From Ciona savignyi (taxonomy: Eukaryota; Chordata; Ascidiacea; Phlebobranchia; Cionidae), in contig CH002552.1 in assembly GCA_000149265.1 (NCBI GenBank), positions 115,367-179,366 of the forward strand: DNA of 64,000 bases. Reading direction: 5' to 3'. The stretch's first letter is position 1; the number at the start of each line of letters is the position of its first letter. Positions 47,870-60,015 of the stretch are shown here, one piece after another. Below the pieces are notes generated by a model. That model did no database searches and was not told the origin of the DNA. It saw only the letters and a program-made list of their open reading frames with translations. Both the position numbers and the translations under genes were made by a program.

Positions 47870-50800
47870 CTAGAGAGCGTCAACCACGTGTTAACCATCA
47901 CTATTTGTAAAACACATGTTGTATCACCTATATTCATGTTACAGGGTCCCTAACCACAATTTGTATTTTATACACTGAGTATGTAGTTTTTGTTTCTGCA
48001 AGCATAAACGCATGGGTCCCATAGTTAACATACCAAACTTATTTTCCATGTTTACTTAAATAAAGAACAAACGTCTTAAATTTACGAACATTTCAACAAA
48101 AATGTTTTAAATTATAGCTTCTTTTCAAGCGCTGTATAGTGAAAGAAAGCTAAATTCCCAAAACAGCCCGATTTAGTTTTTCATTGTTTCAGGGAATTCC
48201 CCTGGGTTTAGTAGATAAGTTTTTGTTTTTACATAAGTAAGTCATGCTATGTAACAATTCTTAAAGTTTTAATCTGATTTGTCGACTTCTTGTTGGAGAT
48301 GTCGGTGCGATAGGCTATGGCATGCCTGTCACAATCACAATTCAGAAACATATCTTCGTTTTCATGGAAACTAACCTATAAGTAAATGTTTTCTTTTTTT
48401 TAATTGGAACAGAGTGTCTAATGTTTTAACATTTTACCGACTTTTAATAAAATTAGAGCAGCCGTTCAAGCGCTATGCCCAAAAAATCTAATTTTTTAGA
48501 AAAAAAAATGTTTTGGTTTTTAACGTCTCAGGGGAATTTCCCTAGATTCATTACCCAAAATTTTGGTTTCTGCTTATCTAGACCATGTTCTGTTACAAAT
48601 GTCAAATTTTTATTGCGATTTCATTACTCCTTTTGCTAGATTTCGGGGCAAAATGGCATGCTTGTCACAATCATAATTAGCGAACAAAATCCGATTTTTA
48701 GGGTATTTCCCTGGGTAATTTTTTATTTCTTTAAAGTATTAAATCAGTGACTAATGCACTTACATTCCACCAAACCTGATTCAAATTGTATCGGTCGTTC
48801 AAGCGCTATGCCCAAAAAAGGCTATTTTTTAGAAAAAAATACCGTTTTGGTTTTAACGTCTTAGGGAAATTTCCCTAGATTCATTACCCAAAATTTTGAT
48901 TTCTGCTTATCTAGACCATGTTGTCCAACAAATCATCGAGTTTCATTGCGATTCCATTAACCCTTCTGGTAGATGTCGGGGCGACATAGCATGCCTGTCA
49001 CAATTATCATTTAACAGCAAAACTTTAATTTTTAGGGTATTTCCCTAGATAATTTTTTTATTTCTTTTAAGTGTTAAATCAGTGAGTAGTGCACTAACAT
49101 TCCACCAAATTTGATTCAAATTGGAGCAGCCGTTCAAGCGCTATGGCCTAAAAAGCATTTTTTTTAGAAAAAAATGACCGTTTTGGTTTTTAACCCCCCA
49201 GGGGAATTCCCCTAAATTTATTACTCAAAATTTTGGTTTCTGCATATTTAGGCCATGTTGTCCAACAAATCACCAAGTTTTATTGCGATTCCATTATTCC
49301 TTCTGGTAGATGTCGGGGCGCCATGCCATGCCTGTCAAGCGTTTGACGAAGAAAAAAAAAACGGACAAAAACAATAAGTGTCCCATTTTTTCAAATGGGA
49401 CCCATAATTATATGACATTATGACGTCATTACACATATTATGACATGAAACATTATGACACAACAGACATCGTTTTTGCTATTTCATGTGTTTGCATCGT
49501 GTTCTTTACTAACTAAAGTCCTGTACGATAGATAATATTGGGTAGTAAACATATATTTATGGGTCCCATTTGGAAAAATGGGACACATATTGTTTTTGTC
49601 CGCTTTTTTTTCTTTTTTAATTTTTTCAACAAGCGCTTGACACGCATTGCTTGTGGACCCAATATCGACCAGAAAGGGTAATGGAATCATAATGAAACTC
49701 GGTAATTTGTTAAACCACGTAGTTTAGATGTGCAGAAGCCAAAATTTCGGGTAATAAACCTAGGGGAATTCCCCTGGGACGTTAAAAACCAAACACACTA
49801 TTTTTTAATAAAAATTTTGCTTTTTGAAGCATAGCGCTTGAACAGCTTCTCTCTTTTTGTTTAAATTTGGTGAAATGTAAGTGCATTAACCACTGATATA
49901 ACACTTGAAAGAATTAAAAAATTTACCTAGGGAAATACCCCCTAAAAAATAAGATTTTGTTTTAAATCATGATTGTGACAGGCATGGCTTGTGGCCCCAA
50001 CATATACTAGAAAAAGTAATGGCAATTCCGCAATAAAACTTTGTCATTTGTTAGACAATATGTCCTAGATATGCAAAAAAACAAACTTTTGGGTAATATA
50101 CCCAGGGGAATTCCCCTGGGAGGTAAATAACCAAAATGGATTTTTTTTTAAAAAATTAGATTTTTTGCGCATAACGCTTAAACGGCTGCTCCAAATTTCA
50201 ATTAGATTTGATAAAATATAAGTGCACTAGCCACTGATAAAACACATAAAAGAATTTAAAAAAATACCCAGGGAAATACCCTAAAAAATAAGATTTTGTT
50301 TCTCAAATCAATGATTGTGACAGGCATGGCTTGTGGCCCCGACATCTAACAGAATAAGCATTAAAATTGCAATTAAACTTTGTCATTTGTTAGACAACAT
50401 GGTCTAGATATGCGGAAACCAAAATTTTGGGGGTAATATACCCAGAGGAAATTCCCCTGTGGGAGTTGAAAAACCAAAACTAGTATTTTTTTAAATAATT
50501 AGCTTTTTTTTGCGCATAGCGCTTAAATGGCTGCTCCAATTTAAATTAGATTTGATAAAATGTAAGTGCATTAGTCACTGATATAACACTTAAAATAATT
50601 AAAAAAATTAACTAGGGAAATACCCTAAAAATGAGATTTTGTTCTTAAATTATGACTGTGACAGGCATGGCTTGTGGCTCCGACATCTATTACAAAAAGT
50701 AATGGAATCGCAATGAAACTTTGCCATTTGTTGGACAATATGGCCTAATTATGCAAAAACCAAAATTTTGGGTAATATACCCAGGGAAATTTCCCTGTGA

Positions 50801-51772
50801 GTTAAAAAACCAAAACGTTATTTTTTAAAATAATTAGCTTTTTTGCGCAGAGCGCTTAAATGGCTGCTCCAATTTAAACTATATTTGATCAAATGTGAGT
50901 GCATTAGCCACTGATAAAACACTTAGAAGAATTAAAAAAAATAACTAGGAAAATACACTAAAAAGTAATTTTTTTTCTCAAATCATGATTGTGACAGGCA
51001 TGGATTGTGGCTCCGACATCTACTAGAAAACGTAATGGAATTGCAATAAAACTTTGCCATTTGTTAGACAACAAGGCCTAGTTATGCGGAAACCAAAATT
51101 TTGGGTAATATACCTAGGGGAATTCCCCTGGGCGTTGAAAAACCAAAACGGTATTTTTTCTAAAATAAGCTCTTTAGGGCATAGCGCTTGGTCGGCTAAA
51201 ATGTTAGTACCCTATCCGACGTTGTACCATTGAGCAAAAAGAAATACAATACCTAGGGAAATACCCTAAAAATTACGACTTGTTTCAAAACCATGATTGT
51301 AACAGGCATGCCATATTGCGCCGACATCTCCAACAAGGAGTCGCCAAAACGGATTAAAACTGTTTGTTAGATTATCTAACAAACACCTAACTTTGATAAC
51401 ATTACTCAGATATGTAAAAACAGAAAAATGCACTAAGCCCAGTGGAATTCCCCAGAAATAATGAAACTTAATCGGGCTGTTTTGGGAATTAACCTTCATT
51501 ATACTACAGCGCGTGACAAAAAGCTTAAATTAAAACATTTGTGGTAAAATGTTCGTAAAATCTCACACGCGTATTCTTTTTATAACTGCACATGGAAAAA
51601 GAAGTTTGGTTTAATAACTAATGGGACCCATGCGTTTATGCTTGCAGAAACAAACTACATACTCAGTGTATAAAATACAAAATGTGGTTAGGGACACTGT
51701 AGCATGAATATATGGCATACAACAGTTGTTTTATAAATAGTGGTGGTTAAACACGTGGTTGACACTCTCTAG
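47870..51772. mobile_element. Foldback element 1 (3.9 kb, tandem-unit arms)
   Basis: The left end begins CTAGAGAGCGTCAACCACGT and the right end closes ACGTGGTTGACACTCTCTAG. Each end has about 150-200 bp of matching terminal sequence (CTGCAAGCATAAACGCATGG on the left). The left arm (47,870-49,409) carries the ~335-bp units in reverse orientation, the right arm (49,558-51,772) in forward orientation. Each inner end has the GTCCCATTT hairpin sequence. The centre is a piece of the hAT MITE. No transposase frame was seen. I call it foldback-like by structure; the mobilising enzyme is unknown. Confidence 0.75.
49410..49557 (-). mobile_element. Internal hAT MITE fragment at the foldback centre
   Basis: Inverted copy of about 13,125-13,270: shared CATGAAATAGCAAAAAC and AGTAAAGAACACGATGCAAA when read on the minus strand. 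Both hAT termini are missing. The flanks on both sides are the hairpin-bearing inner ends of the two arms. Confidence 0.85.
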
Positions 51773-52035
51773 TATTAATATATCTTTTTAAAAAACATTT
51801 TGTTAATTCTGAAAACACTTCTTTACTAAAGAAAGTGTTCATAGCCTAAACCTAAATAAGTGCATGCATATATTAACCTTTAACTGGCATAGACCTATAA
51901 ATTTAAAGCTTTTTTTAAATTTTGTCACACATGTTGTTTAGGCGGGAATTTTCAACAACGGTGCGAGCCACTTCGACTAGTTTTCTAATTGATTTTGCAA
52001 TCTTGAAATGTTAAAGTTGATGTGGAGTTGAGAAA

Positions 52036-52107
52036 TTTATTACGGCCCGCCGAGATCATGTTGAGTTTGGTTTTGGCCCGCGACTATGAAAAGGTTGCCG
52101 ACCCCTG
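52036..52107 (-). mobile_element. Solitary end of the 13-kb-type hAT MITE
   Basis: TACGGCCCGCCGAGATCATG through AAAAGGTTGCCGACCCCTG is one end of the MITE seen whole at 13,039-13,548. The other end is absent. It lies between foldback elements 1 and 2. Confidence 0.8.
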
Positions 52108-52109
52108 TC

Positions 52110-52183
52110 CTATATCCTCCTTAATCATAATTGTGACAGATATGCCATGTCGCTCCGACATCTACCAAAAGGAGTTATGAATA
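52110..52183 (+). repeat. Broken array unit
   Basis: Forward unit piece (ATAATTGTGACAGATATGCC, GCTCCGACATCTACCAAAAG) interrupted by foldback element 2. This shows that element 2 landed in pre-existing array sequence. Confidence 0.7.
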
Positions 52184-54699
52184 CTAGAGAGTGTCAACCA
52201 CGTATTTTACCACCACTATTTGTAAAACACATTTTGTACCATATGTATATATATATATGCGAGCAGGGTCCCTAACTACCATATGTATTTTATACACCGT
52301 GTATGTAGTTTGTTTCTGCATGCATAAACGCATGGGTCCCTAAGGTAACAATCCGATCTTGATATTATTGTTCCCCACACAATATATGTTAATGTTAGAT
52401 ATGTGCACGTCAGGTCCATGTTAATTAACCTTTCAGAAAGTTTTAACCGGACTGTTATAGTTTTGTTTCTGCAAGCATAAACGCATGGGTCCCATAGTTA
52501 TTAAACCAAACTTCTTTTCCATGCGCAGTTATAAAAATACGCGTGTGAGATTTCCGAACATTTTACCACAAATGTTTTAATTTAAGCTTCTTGCCACGCG
52601 CTGTAGTATAATGAAGGTCAATTCCCAAATCAGCCCGATTGAGTTTCATTATTTCGGGGGAATTCCACTGGGCTTAGTAGGCTTACATTAATTTCTGTTT
52701 TTACATATCTGAGTAATGTTATCAAAGTTAGATGTTTGTTAGATAATCTAACAAACAGTTTTAGTCCGCTTTGGCGACTCCTTGTTGGAGATGTCGGCGC
52801 GATATGGCATGCCTGTTACAATCATGGTTTTGAAACAAGTCGTAATTTTTAGGGTATTTCCCTGATATTGTATTTCTTTTTTCGGATAGGGGACTAACAT
52901 TTTAGCCGACCAAGCGCTATGCCCTAAAGAGCTTAATTTTAAAAAAAATACCGTTTTGGTTTTTCAACTCCCAGGGGAATTCCCCTGGGTAGATTACCCA
53001 AAATTTTGGTTTCCGCATAATTAGGCCTTGTTGTCTAACAAATGGCAAAGTTTCATTGCGATTCCATTACGTTTTCTAGTAGATGTCGGAGCCACAAGCC
53101 ATGCCTGTCACAATCATGATTTGAAAACAAAATCTTATTTATTAGGGTATTTCCCTGGGTATTTTTTAAAATTCTTTTAGGTGTTTTATCAGTGGCTAAT
53201 GCACTTATATTTTATCAAATCTAATTGAAATTTAGAGCAGCCGTTTAAGCGTTATGCGCAAAAATAACTAATTTTTTTTAAAAAACTCCATTTCGGTTAT
53301 TTACCGTCTTTTTTAGACAACATGGTCTAGATATGCAGAAACTAATATTTTGGGAGATAAACTCATGGGACTTACCCTGGGGCGTTAAAAACCAAAACGG
53401 TATTTTTTTCTAAAAAATAGCCTTTTTTGGTCATAGCGCTTAAACGGATGCTACAATTTGAATCAAATTTGGTAAAATGTAAGTGCATTAGTCACTGATT
53501 ATACGCTTAAAAAACATAAAAAATTTACTTAGGAAAATAGCCTAAAAAATAGGATTTTGTTCTCAAATCATGATTGTGACAGGCATGCCATGTCGCCCCG
53601 ACATCAACCAACAGAAGTAATGGAATCGCAATGAAAATTTGACATTTGTAAGAGAACATGGTCTAGATATGCAGAAACCAAAATTTTGGGTAATAAATCT
53701 AGGGAAATTCTCCTTAGACCTTAAAAACCAAAACGCTATTTTTTCTAAAAAATAGCCTTTTTTGGGCATAGCGCGTGAACGGCTGTTACAATTTAAATTA
53801 GATTTGGTGGATTGTAAGTGCATTAGTCATTGATTTAACACTTGAAGGAAATAATAAAATTACCAAGGAAAATAACCAAAAAATAGGATATGTTCTTAAA
53901 TCATGATTGTGACAAGCATGCCATGTCGCCTCGACATCTACAAAGAGAAGTAATGAAATCGCAATGAAAATTGGACATTTGTAAGACAACATGGTCTATA
54001 TATGCAGAAGCCAAAATTTTGGGTAATGAATCTTGGGGAATTCCCCTCAGACGTTAAACACCAAAACGTTTTTTATCTAATAAATTAGATTTTTTGGGCA
54101 TAGCGTTGAACGGCTGCTCTAATTTTATTAAAATTCGGTAAAATGTTAAAACATTAGAAACTCTGTTCCAATTAAAAAAAAGAAAACATTTACTTATAGG
54201 TTAATTTCCATGAAAACGAAGATATGTTTCTGAATTGTGATTGTGACAGGCATGCCATAGCCTATCGCACCGACATCTCCAACAAGAAGTCGACAAATCA
54301 GATTAAAACTTTAAGAATTGTTACATAGCATAACTTACTTATGTAAAAACTTATCTACTAAATCCAGGGGAATTCCCTGAAACAATGAAAAACTAAATCG
54401 GGCTGTTTTGGGAATTTAGCTTTCTTTCATTATACAGCGCTTGAAAAGAAGCTATAATTTAAAACATTTTTTTTGAAATGTTCGTAAATTTAAGACGTTT
54501 GTTCTTTATTTAACTAAACATGAAAAATAAGTTTGGTATGTTAACTATGGGACCCATGCGTTTATGCTTGCAGAAACAAAAACTACATACTTAGTGTATA
54601 AAATACAAATTGTGGTTAGGTACCCTGTAGCATGAATATAGGTTATACAACATGTGTTTTACAAATAGTGATGGTTAACACGTGGTTGACACTCTCTAG
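52184..54699. mobile_element. Foldback element 2 (2.5 kb)
   Basis: Same terminal sequence as element 1 (CTAGAGAGTGTCAACCACGT on the left, TGGTTGACACTCTCTAG on the right). Units are reversed from about 52,500 to 53,307 and forward from about 53,308 to 54,699. The orientation switch is abrupt, with no hairpin sequence or spacer. The left terminal region contains two partial copies of the CATAAACGCATGGGTCCC stretch. Confidence 0.72.
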
Positions 54700-54700
54700 T

Positions 54701-55655
54701 TATGAGTCCCATTTGAAAAAATGGGACACATTGTTTTTGTCCGTTTTTTTTTCGTTTTTTTTCTTCGTCAAACGCTTGACAGGCATGGCATGGCGCCCCG
54801 ACATCTACCAAAAGGAATAATGTAATCGCAATGAAACTTGGTGATTTGTTAGACAATATGGCCTAAATATGCAGAAACCAAAATTTTGGGTAATAAATTT
54901 AGGGAAATTCCCCTTGGACGTTAAAAACCAAAACGGTCTTTTTTTCTAAAAAATTAGCTTTTTAGGACCATAGCGCTTGAACGGCTACTCCAATTTGAAT
55001 CATATTTGGTGGAATGTAAGTGCATTAGTAACTGATTTAACACTTAAAAGAAATAAAAAAATTATCTAGGGAAATACCCTAAAAAATAACATTTTGTTTT
55101 CAAATCATAATTGTGACAAGCACGCCATGTCGCCCCGACATCTACCGGAAGTAAAAATGGAATCGCAATTAAACTTTGGTATTTGTTAGACAACATGGTC
55201 TAGATATACAAAAACCAAAATTTTGGGTGATAAATTCAGGGGAATTCCCCGCGGGCGTTAAACACCAAAACGGTATTTTTTTTTTAAAAAAGTAGCATTT
55301 TTGGGCATGGCGCTTGAACGGCTGCTTCAATCTGATTCAGACTTGGTGGAATGTGAGTGCATTACCTACTAATTTAACAGTTAAAAAAACTTATCTAGGG
55401 AAATACCCTAAAAAAGATTTTGTTCTCAAATCATGATTGTGACAGGCATGGCATGACGCTCTGACATCTACCAGAAGGAACAATGGAATTGTAACAAAAC
55501 TTGGTCATTTGTTAGACAACATGGTCTAAATACGCAGTAGAAAAATTGTGGGTGATAAATCTAGGGTAATTCCCCTGAGACGTTAAAATCCAAAACGGGT
55601 TTTTTTCTAAAAAATTGGCTTTTCGGGCCATAGCGTTTGAACGGCTGCTCTAATT
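54701..55655 (+). repeat. Third array segment (truncated half element)
   Basis: Begins directly after element 2 with the same hairpin (54,706-54,727) and runs forward for nearly three units. It stops inside a unit at about 55,655 (after GAACGGCTGCTCTAATTATG) with no terminal sequence. Confidence 0.8.
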
Positions 55656-57019
55656 ATGGGTCTCAATTAAAAATTTTTGTGTTAGAAATTTATCTTTAAT
55701 TTAAGCGTTCAACTAGTTCGTACATGTGGTATTAGTATAGTTAAAGATATTTTATTTTGTTACCTTTTCATTAGCCTTTTATCAAATTTCCTTTTGTAAT
55801 ATTTTCGAATATAGCTTAGTACACCAATTACAAATACAGTAAAATAAAATTAGTTATTTATTGTCAAGCTAACCAACTTAAAAGTTTAATCATATTTTGA
55901 ACAAACAAAATCTTTATTTTGGGAACCTTTCATCAGCCTTTGACCTGGTTTAATTAATGCAGTATGCATGTTCCTCCTATTTCATTTTATATTGATACAA
56001 ATTCATAATTTATGGAAATTACTTCATTTTAAACAGTCAGGATATGTTGTTGCTTTTAATTTCAAAATAATACGTGGATTTTATATATTGGTCTTTTGTA
56101 AATTCACTCATTTTAAAGAGGGTCAATAATAAATTTAATTTTTACCTAATACCTTTAGGAACGTCATTGCAAATGTGTAAAACAACAGTTTTCCATTTTT
56201 TTGTTCGGTCTTCGTTTTTCGCTACCTTATTACATTAAACCACAGTTGTGTAAAACAGTAGTTAAAATACGTCAGTAAATACACACTGGACAAAGAAGAA
56301 AAAAAATGACACTATCTTATACCCAAATCCAGGTTTCTTGAATATACCAGTTACATAATTTTTTGATGTTTCTTTAAAGTTTAAAGCAAGACATGTGATT
56401 TAAAAGTATAAAATGAACTACGAAGTGACATAAAACAGGTTTATAAGTTAAAATTGCAACAAAAGTTTAAAATCTAAGAGCAAATATTGCACTATAGACA
56501 AATGTACAAAACAGATGTTTCACTTTTATCTAGTAGTAATCAAAAGAAAATTTAAACTGGACAACAAATATGCTGGAAACTCTTTACTATCTTCAACCAA
56601 TATTCTGTAATTCTTAGAAATGCAATCCCACAATAAGTATTTAATGAGTATAGTTTTACAGGTTTGAATGACGGCCATAAATTTAACACAATTATTTTGG
56701 TTTTAATTGTTTGTAAATCATTGCTACAGTAAAACTTCTTTAAATATACTTGGATAACAAGTTTTGTTTGTTTACACAGGTACCCATTTCTGCTTGCAGA
56801 AAAAAATTATATAAACTGTGTACAGTATAAAATATATTGATAAAGGGTAAGGTGCATATAATATATTTCGGGTACAATATTTTACAAATTTTACAAAGAC
56901 AAAAATTCTGGGTACAGTATTTATACAAAGTGTGTTTCTTACCAATGTTGGTGGCTTACACATAACTAACACTCACAAAGTAAGTAACGTTTGTTTCCGC
57001 AAGCGAAAATGATTAGTGC
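55656..57019. other. AT-rich intergenic, no gene seen
   Basis: No coding exon or SINE recognised. A degenerate relative of the foldback terminal sequence lies near 56,779-56,850 (CCATTTCTGCTTGCAGAAAA, CAGTATAAAATA). Confidence 0.5.
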
Positions 57020-57480
57020 GTCGCTTTTCAACCGAAGGGTTGCAGAATTAAAACTGTTTGCTAGCTAGTCGGTTGTGTCCTGGGGAAAGGCATTTATTGC
57101 ATGATCCCAGCGGACTTTTGGGTTCTACTAAGTTGAATGATAGGATAGACTATTTTATTAATTCTATAAATTTGTGCTTTTATATACTTCCGTTAACTAC
57201 AGAAGTCCAAGAATTACAATACAACACCAGGTTCCGTTCACTACAGAACTACAACATATACACTCATGGAAAACAAGGTTCCGTTACCTACAGAACTAAC
57301 ATAAAATGTTATTGCACAACGAGGACTGGCCACGTATCGCATGCATCACATACTCGATCATGCGGTTCAATTGGTGATGCATGCGATGACGTATAAATTA
57401 AACTGGGACAGAACAGTCAGATCACCTCTTGCCCATCGTCGGGTTATCGGAGCTGTTGCAGTGTGTTGTGTATGGATTAA
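57020..57480 (+). repeat. SINE pieces and a ~55-bp tandem repeat
   Basis: SINE head at 57,020-57,150 (TGCGTCGCTTTTCAACCGAA, CTAGCTAGTCGGTTGTGTCC). Then about three copies of a CCGTTAACTACAGAA-type unit (57,188-57,300) and a SINE middle at about 57,415-57,480. The 112-codon open frame across them is assembled from repeats and is not a gene. Confidence 0.6.
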
Positions 57481-59157
57481 AATATATGACCAGAGCTCTT
57501 GCAGTACTCTCTTGTATACTTTTGAGATATCTTTGTTCGGTATTATCGTTCAAATACCATACAATTACACCTTATGATGTGATTACATACGCTTGGCAGC
57601 AGCATTTTTGGTCGTACGGTCACGTCGATGCATACATAATGTTTGTTTGATCCATTTTTGTTGAATTTGGTAGTTTAATTTAGTTTTAAACAGTATTGCA
57701 GCATTTTTTGTTTACTTTGCAATCCTAGTTTACTCGCCCAGTAATACGCAAAGTCGCGTTTAATTAATTATTATCCCAAATGTTTTTAAAACTCCGATAT
57801 TGACTGCAATTTGTGTAAAATAATAAATTACCAGTTTCTTTGTGTCGGTTGTTAAGATGGGTTTACATATTAAGCTAAGATATTCCAGTCACATGGTGAC
57901 TCGGTTTGAAGGCTGAGACGATTAATACCATGACGGCATTGTCCGATTTGTATATTATTCACACCTGCATGTTTCCAATATCTCCAGATACCAGAAAGGA
58001 GAATTACATAAAGCTTCCTTGGTTTTACAAGCGAAGTATGGCTGCAAATAGGGAAGTCCCTCAATGGTAAATAGATCAATAGAATTGAAGCGCGTTTGCG
58101 TAAATTTTTCTAGATTGGTTAGTTCCCCCGTTTTTGGAATGGTTATCCTTTTTTCATGGTCAATGACGTCCTTGTTGGATTACTTAAGCTGTGTATGGGT
58201 TGTATAGTCCGATCAGCTTGGTGGATTATTGCGATGCCTTTCAAAAGGTTGCAACATAGGTAGGCTACCCTAACATGGCAAGGCATTTAATGGACATTGC
58301 CTGAACCCAGCGGATTAATGGTTTTACCAAATTGAAGGAACGTGTTGATCAAAAATAGTACGCAATATCTTCGGTAATCCAACGGTGGGTGAGCGGGAAT
58401 CTGATTGTTTGTTTCATAATTTTCTCGGGTTCCATTTTCGTATTTTTAATAATAAACCAACCAACAAATGTATCGCCTGTTAAAGTAAATATCATTTCGA
58501 TCGAATAGTTGAAGCATAGGATATTAAATCATGTTTATCCCCCTGAATGGAAAATCCGAACGGTTAAAACACGGGCAATTGTTAGATTATCTCGCGCCCG
58601 TCGTCGGGTTACCGTGATCTATAGCAGTGTGTTGGAAATGATTATAATGTTTATTTTAATTTGGTTGAATTTGCTGGGTTCAGGTGTTGTCCGTTGAGTA
58701 CATTGCATCGCATTTCAATCGGAGGGTTAAGGTTCGAAACTCGTCGTATACGCAAATAGTATTTTGTAAATCCCGTGAATTTAATAAAACATTAATGTTA
58801 CTTTACATTAATAGACAACATTGCAACAGACGGTGGGTAAAACATGCGCGAGACCTGACGATTGCTGTGATAATTCTCTAGTTTTTTTATCCTATATACA
58901 AAAATCCTATATAATACAAAACACTGCAAGTATTCCATCAATTGTTTTATTTAACTATTTAAATTTTTTAAACATAGTTTTCTTTCATTTTGTCTTTCGC
59001 CTCTTCCGACTTTAGATAATCTTCAAACTGGTGGAAGTAAAACACGTCACTGACTCTGTTGTTACGTCATAATTAGTACCAACTTACCGAGATTATTTCA
59101 TTTCTATCGCTCTTGCTGCAAAATAGATAATTTATATAACTATGTTTATTAATTATG
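57481..59157. repeat. Intergenic with SINE pair
   Basis: No gene seen. SINE copies at about 58,215-58,400 (plus) and 58,515-58,700 (minus) face each other. The remainder is unremarkable. Confidence 0.55.
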
Positions 59158-59275
59158 GTAGACGCTTAGTTTGGAGGTTTACGTATGATAGACGCTTAGT
59201 GTGGAGATTTAGGCACGGGAGACGCATTTTGTGGAAATTTAAGAGTGGTAGACCTGTAGTGTGGAGGTTTAAGAA
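59158..59275. repeat. Minisatellite, ~30-bp unit
   Basis: Four imperfect copies of GTAGACGCTTAGTTTGGAGG type, directly followed by a minus-strand SINE (59,275-59,520). Confidence 0.85.
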
Positions 59276-59520
59276 AGGACATTCAGCTTTATCCTCGTGA
59301 ATGGGAAAACCAAGGGGGTTAACTCACAGGTAATCGTCAGATTACCTCGCGCCCACCGTCGATTTACAGAAGCTAATGTAGTAAGTTGTGCATGATTCAC
59401 ATGTTCTATCAATTTGTAAGAACCCATTAATCCGCTGGGGTTAGGCAATTTACGTTAAGTGCCTTGTCCAAAGACACAGCCGACCAGGTAGCGACCAGTT
59501 CAATTATGGTTCGAGGGATT
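59275..59520 (-). repeat. tRNA-derived SINE
   Basis: Near full-length minus-strand copy (GAATGGGAAAACCAAGGGGG, CGCGCCCACCGTCGATTTAC, GACACAGCCGACCAGGTAGC). Confidence 0.75.
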
Positions 59521-59926
59521 AAAGTCGAGTGGCAGGCCGCAGGTAACCATCCATGAATATCTTCTATATATTAGACAAGAAACGAATCTGTTGAAAGATA
59601 TACAAAAATTGTGGTATATTGAGATTATGACGTTGTCACACACTGAATCCAGTTAAAACGATTGATTTCAGCTAAAATTGCCGAAAACTAAACTAAAATA
59701 TAATTTTTTTATTTCTTTTTCGTTAAATCACTTTCTTTAAATTTGCATTTTTATGCTTTCTATTTCCATACTTTCGTTAACATTTTAACTAGGTTTTTGG
59801 TTAAACCCTTTTTTGGTTCTTTTAGACCAGATACTTTTTAGAACTTATTCAGGCATAAAAATCACTTAACACTGTGTGGAATATAAAGCTTTGCGGTACG
59901 GTATAATACAAATGATAATAACTTAC

Positions 59927-60015
59927 CTTTTTTTAATTACACCCAACCAAGCATCCACGGGGCAATCCATATGTGCTGCAAATAGAAACAATATAACTAA
60001 CAAACAAACTTTCAT
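59927..60015 (-). CDS. First exon of a small secreted-peptide gene (copy 1)
   Basis: On the minus strand, ATG at 60,013-60,015 starts MKVCLLVILFLFAAHMDCPV, a clear signal peptide, then DAWLGVIKK up to a GTAAGT donor (phase 2). A near-identical exon lies at 63,398-63,504 on the other strand. A GATATATAAACGAT sequence directly before the ATG is shared by both copies. Later exons were not found between 59,000 and 59,927. Function unknown. The open frame across this exon in another register is a shadow. Confidence 0.6.

Noticed and set aside
57058..57396. 112-codon plus-strand open frame, one of the longest in the window
   Set aside because: It runs through a SINE head and a ~55-bp tandem repeat; the peptide is translated repeat DNA with no domain.
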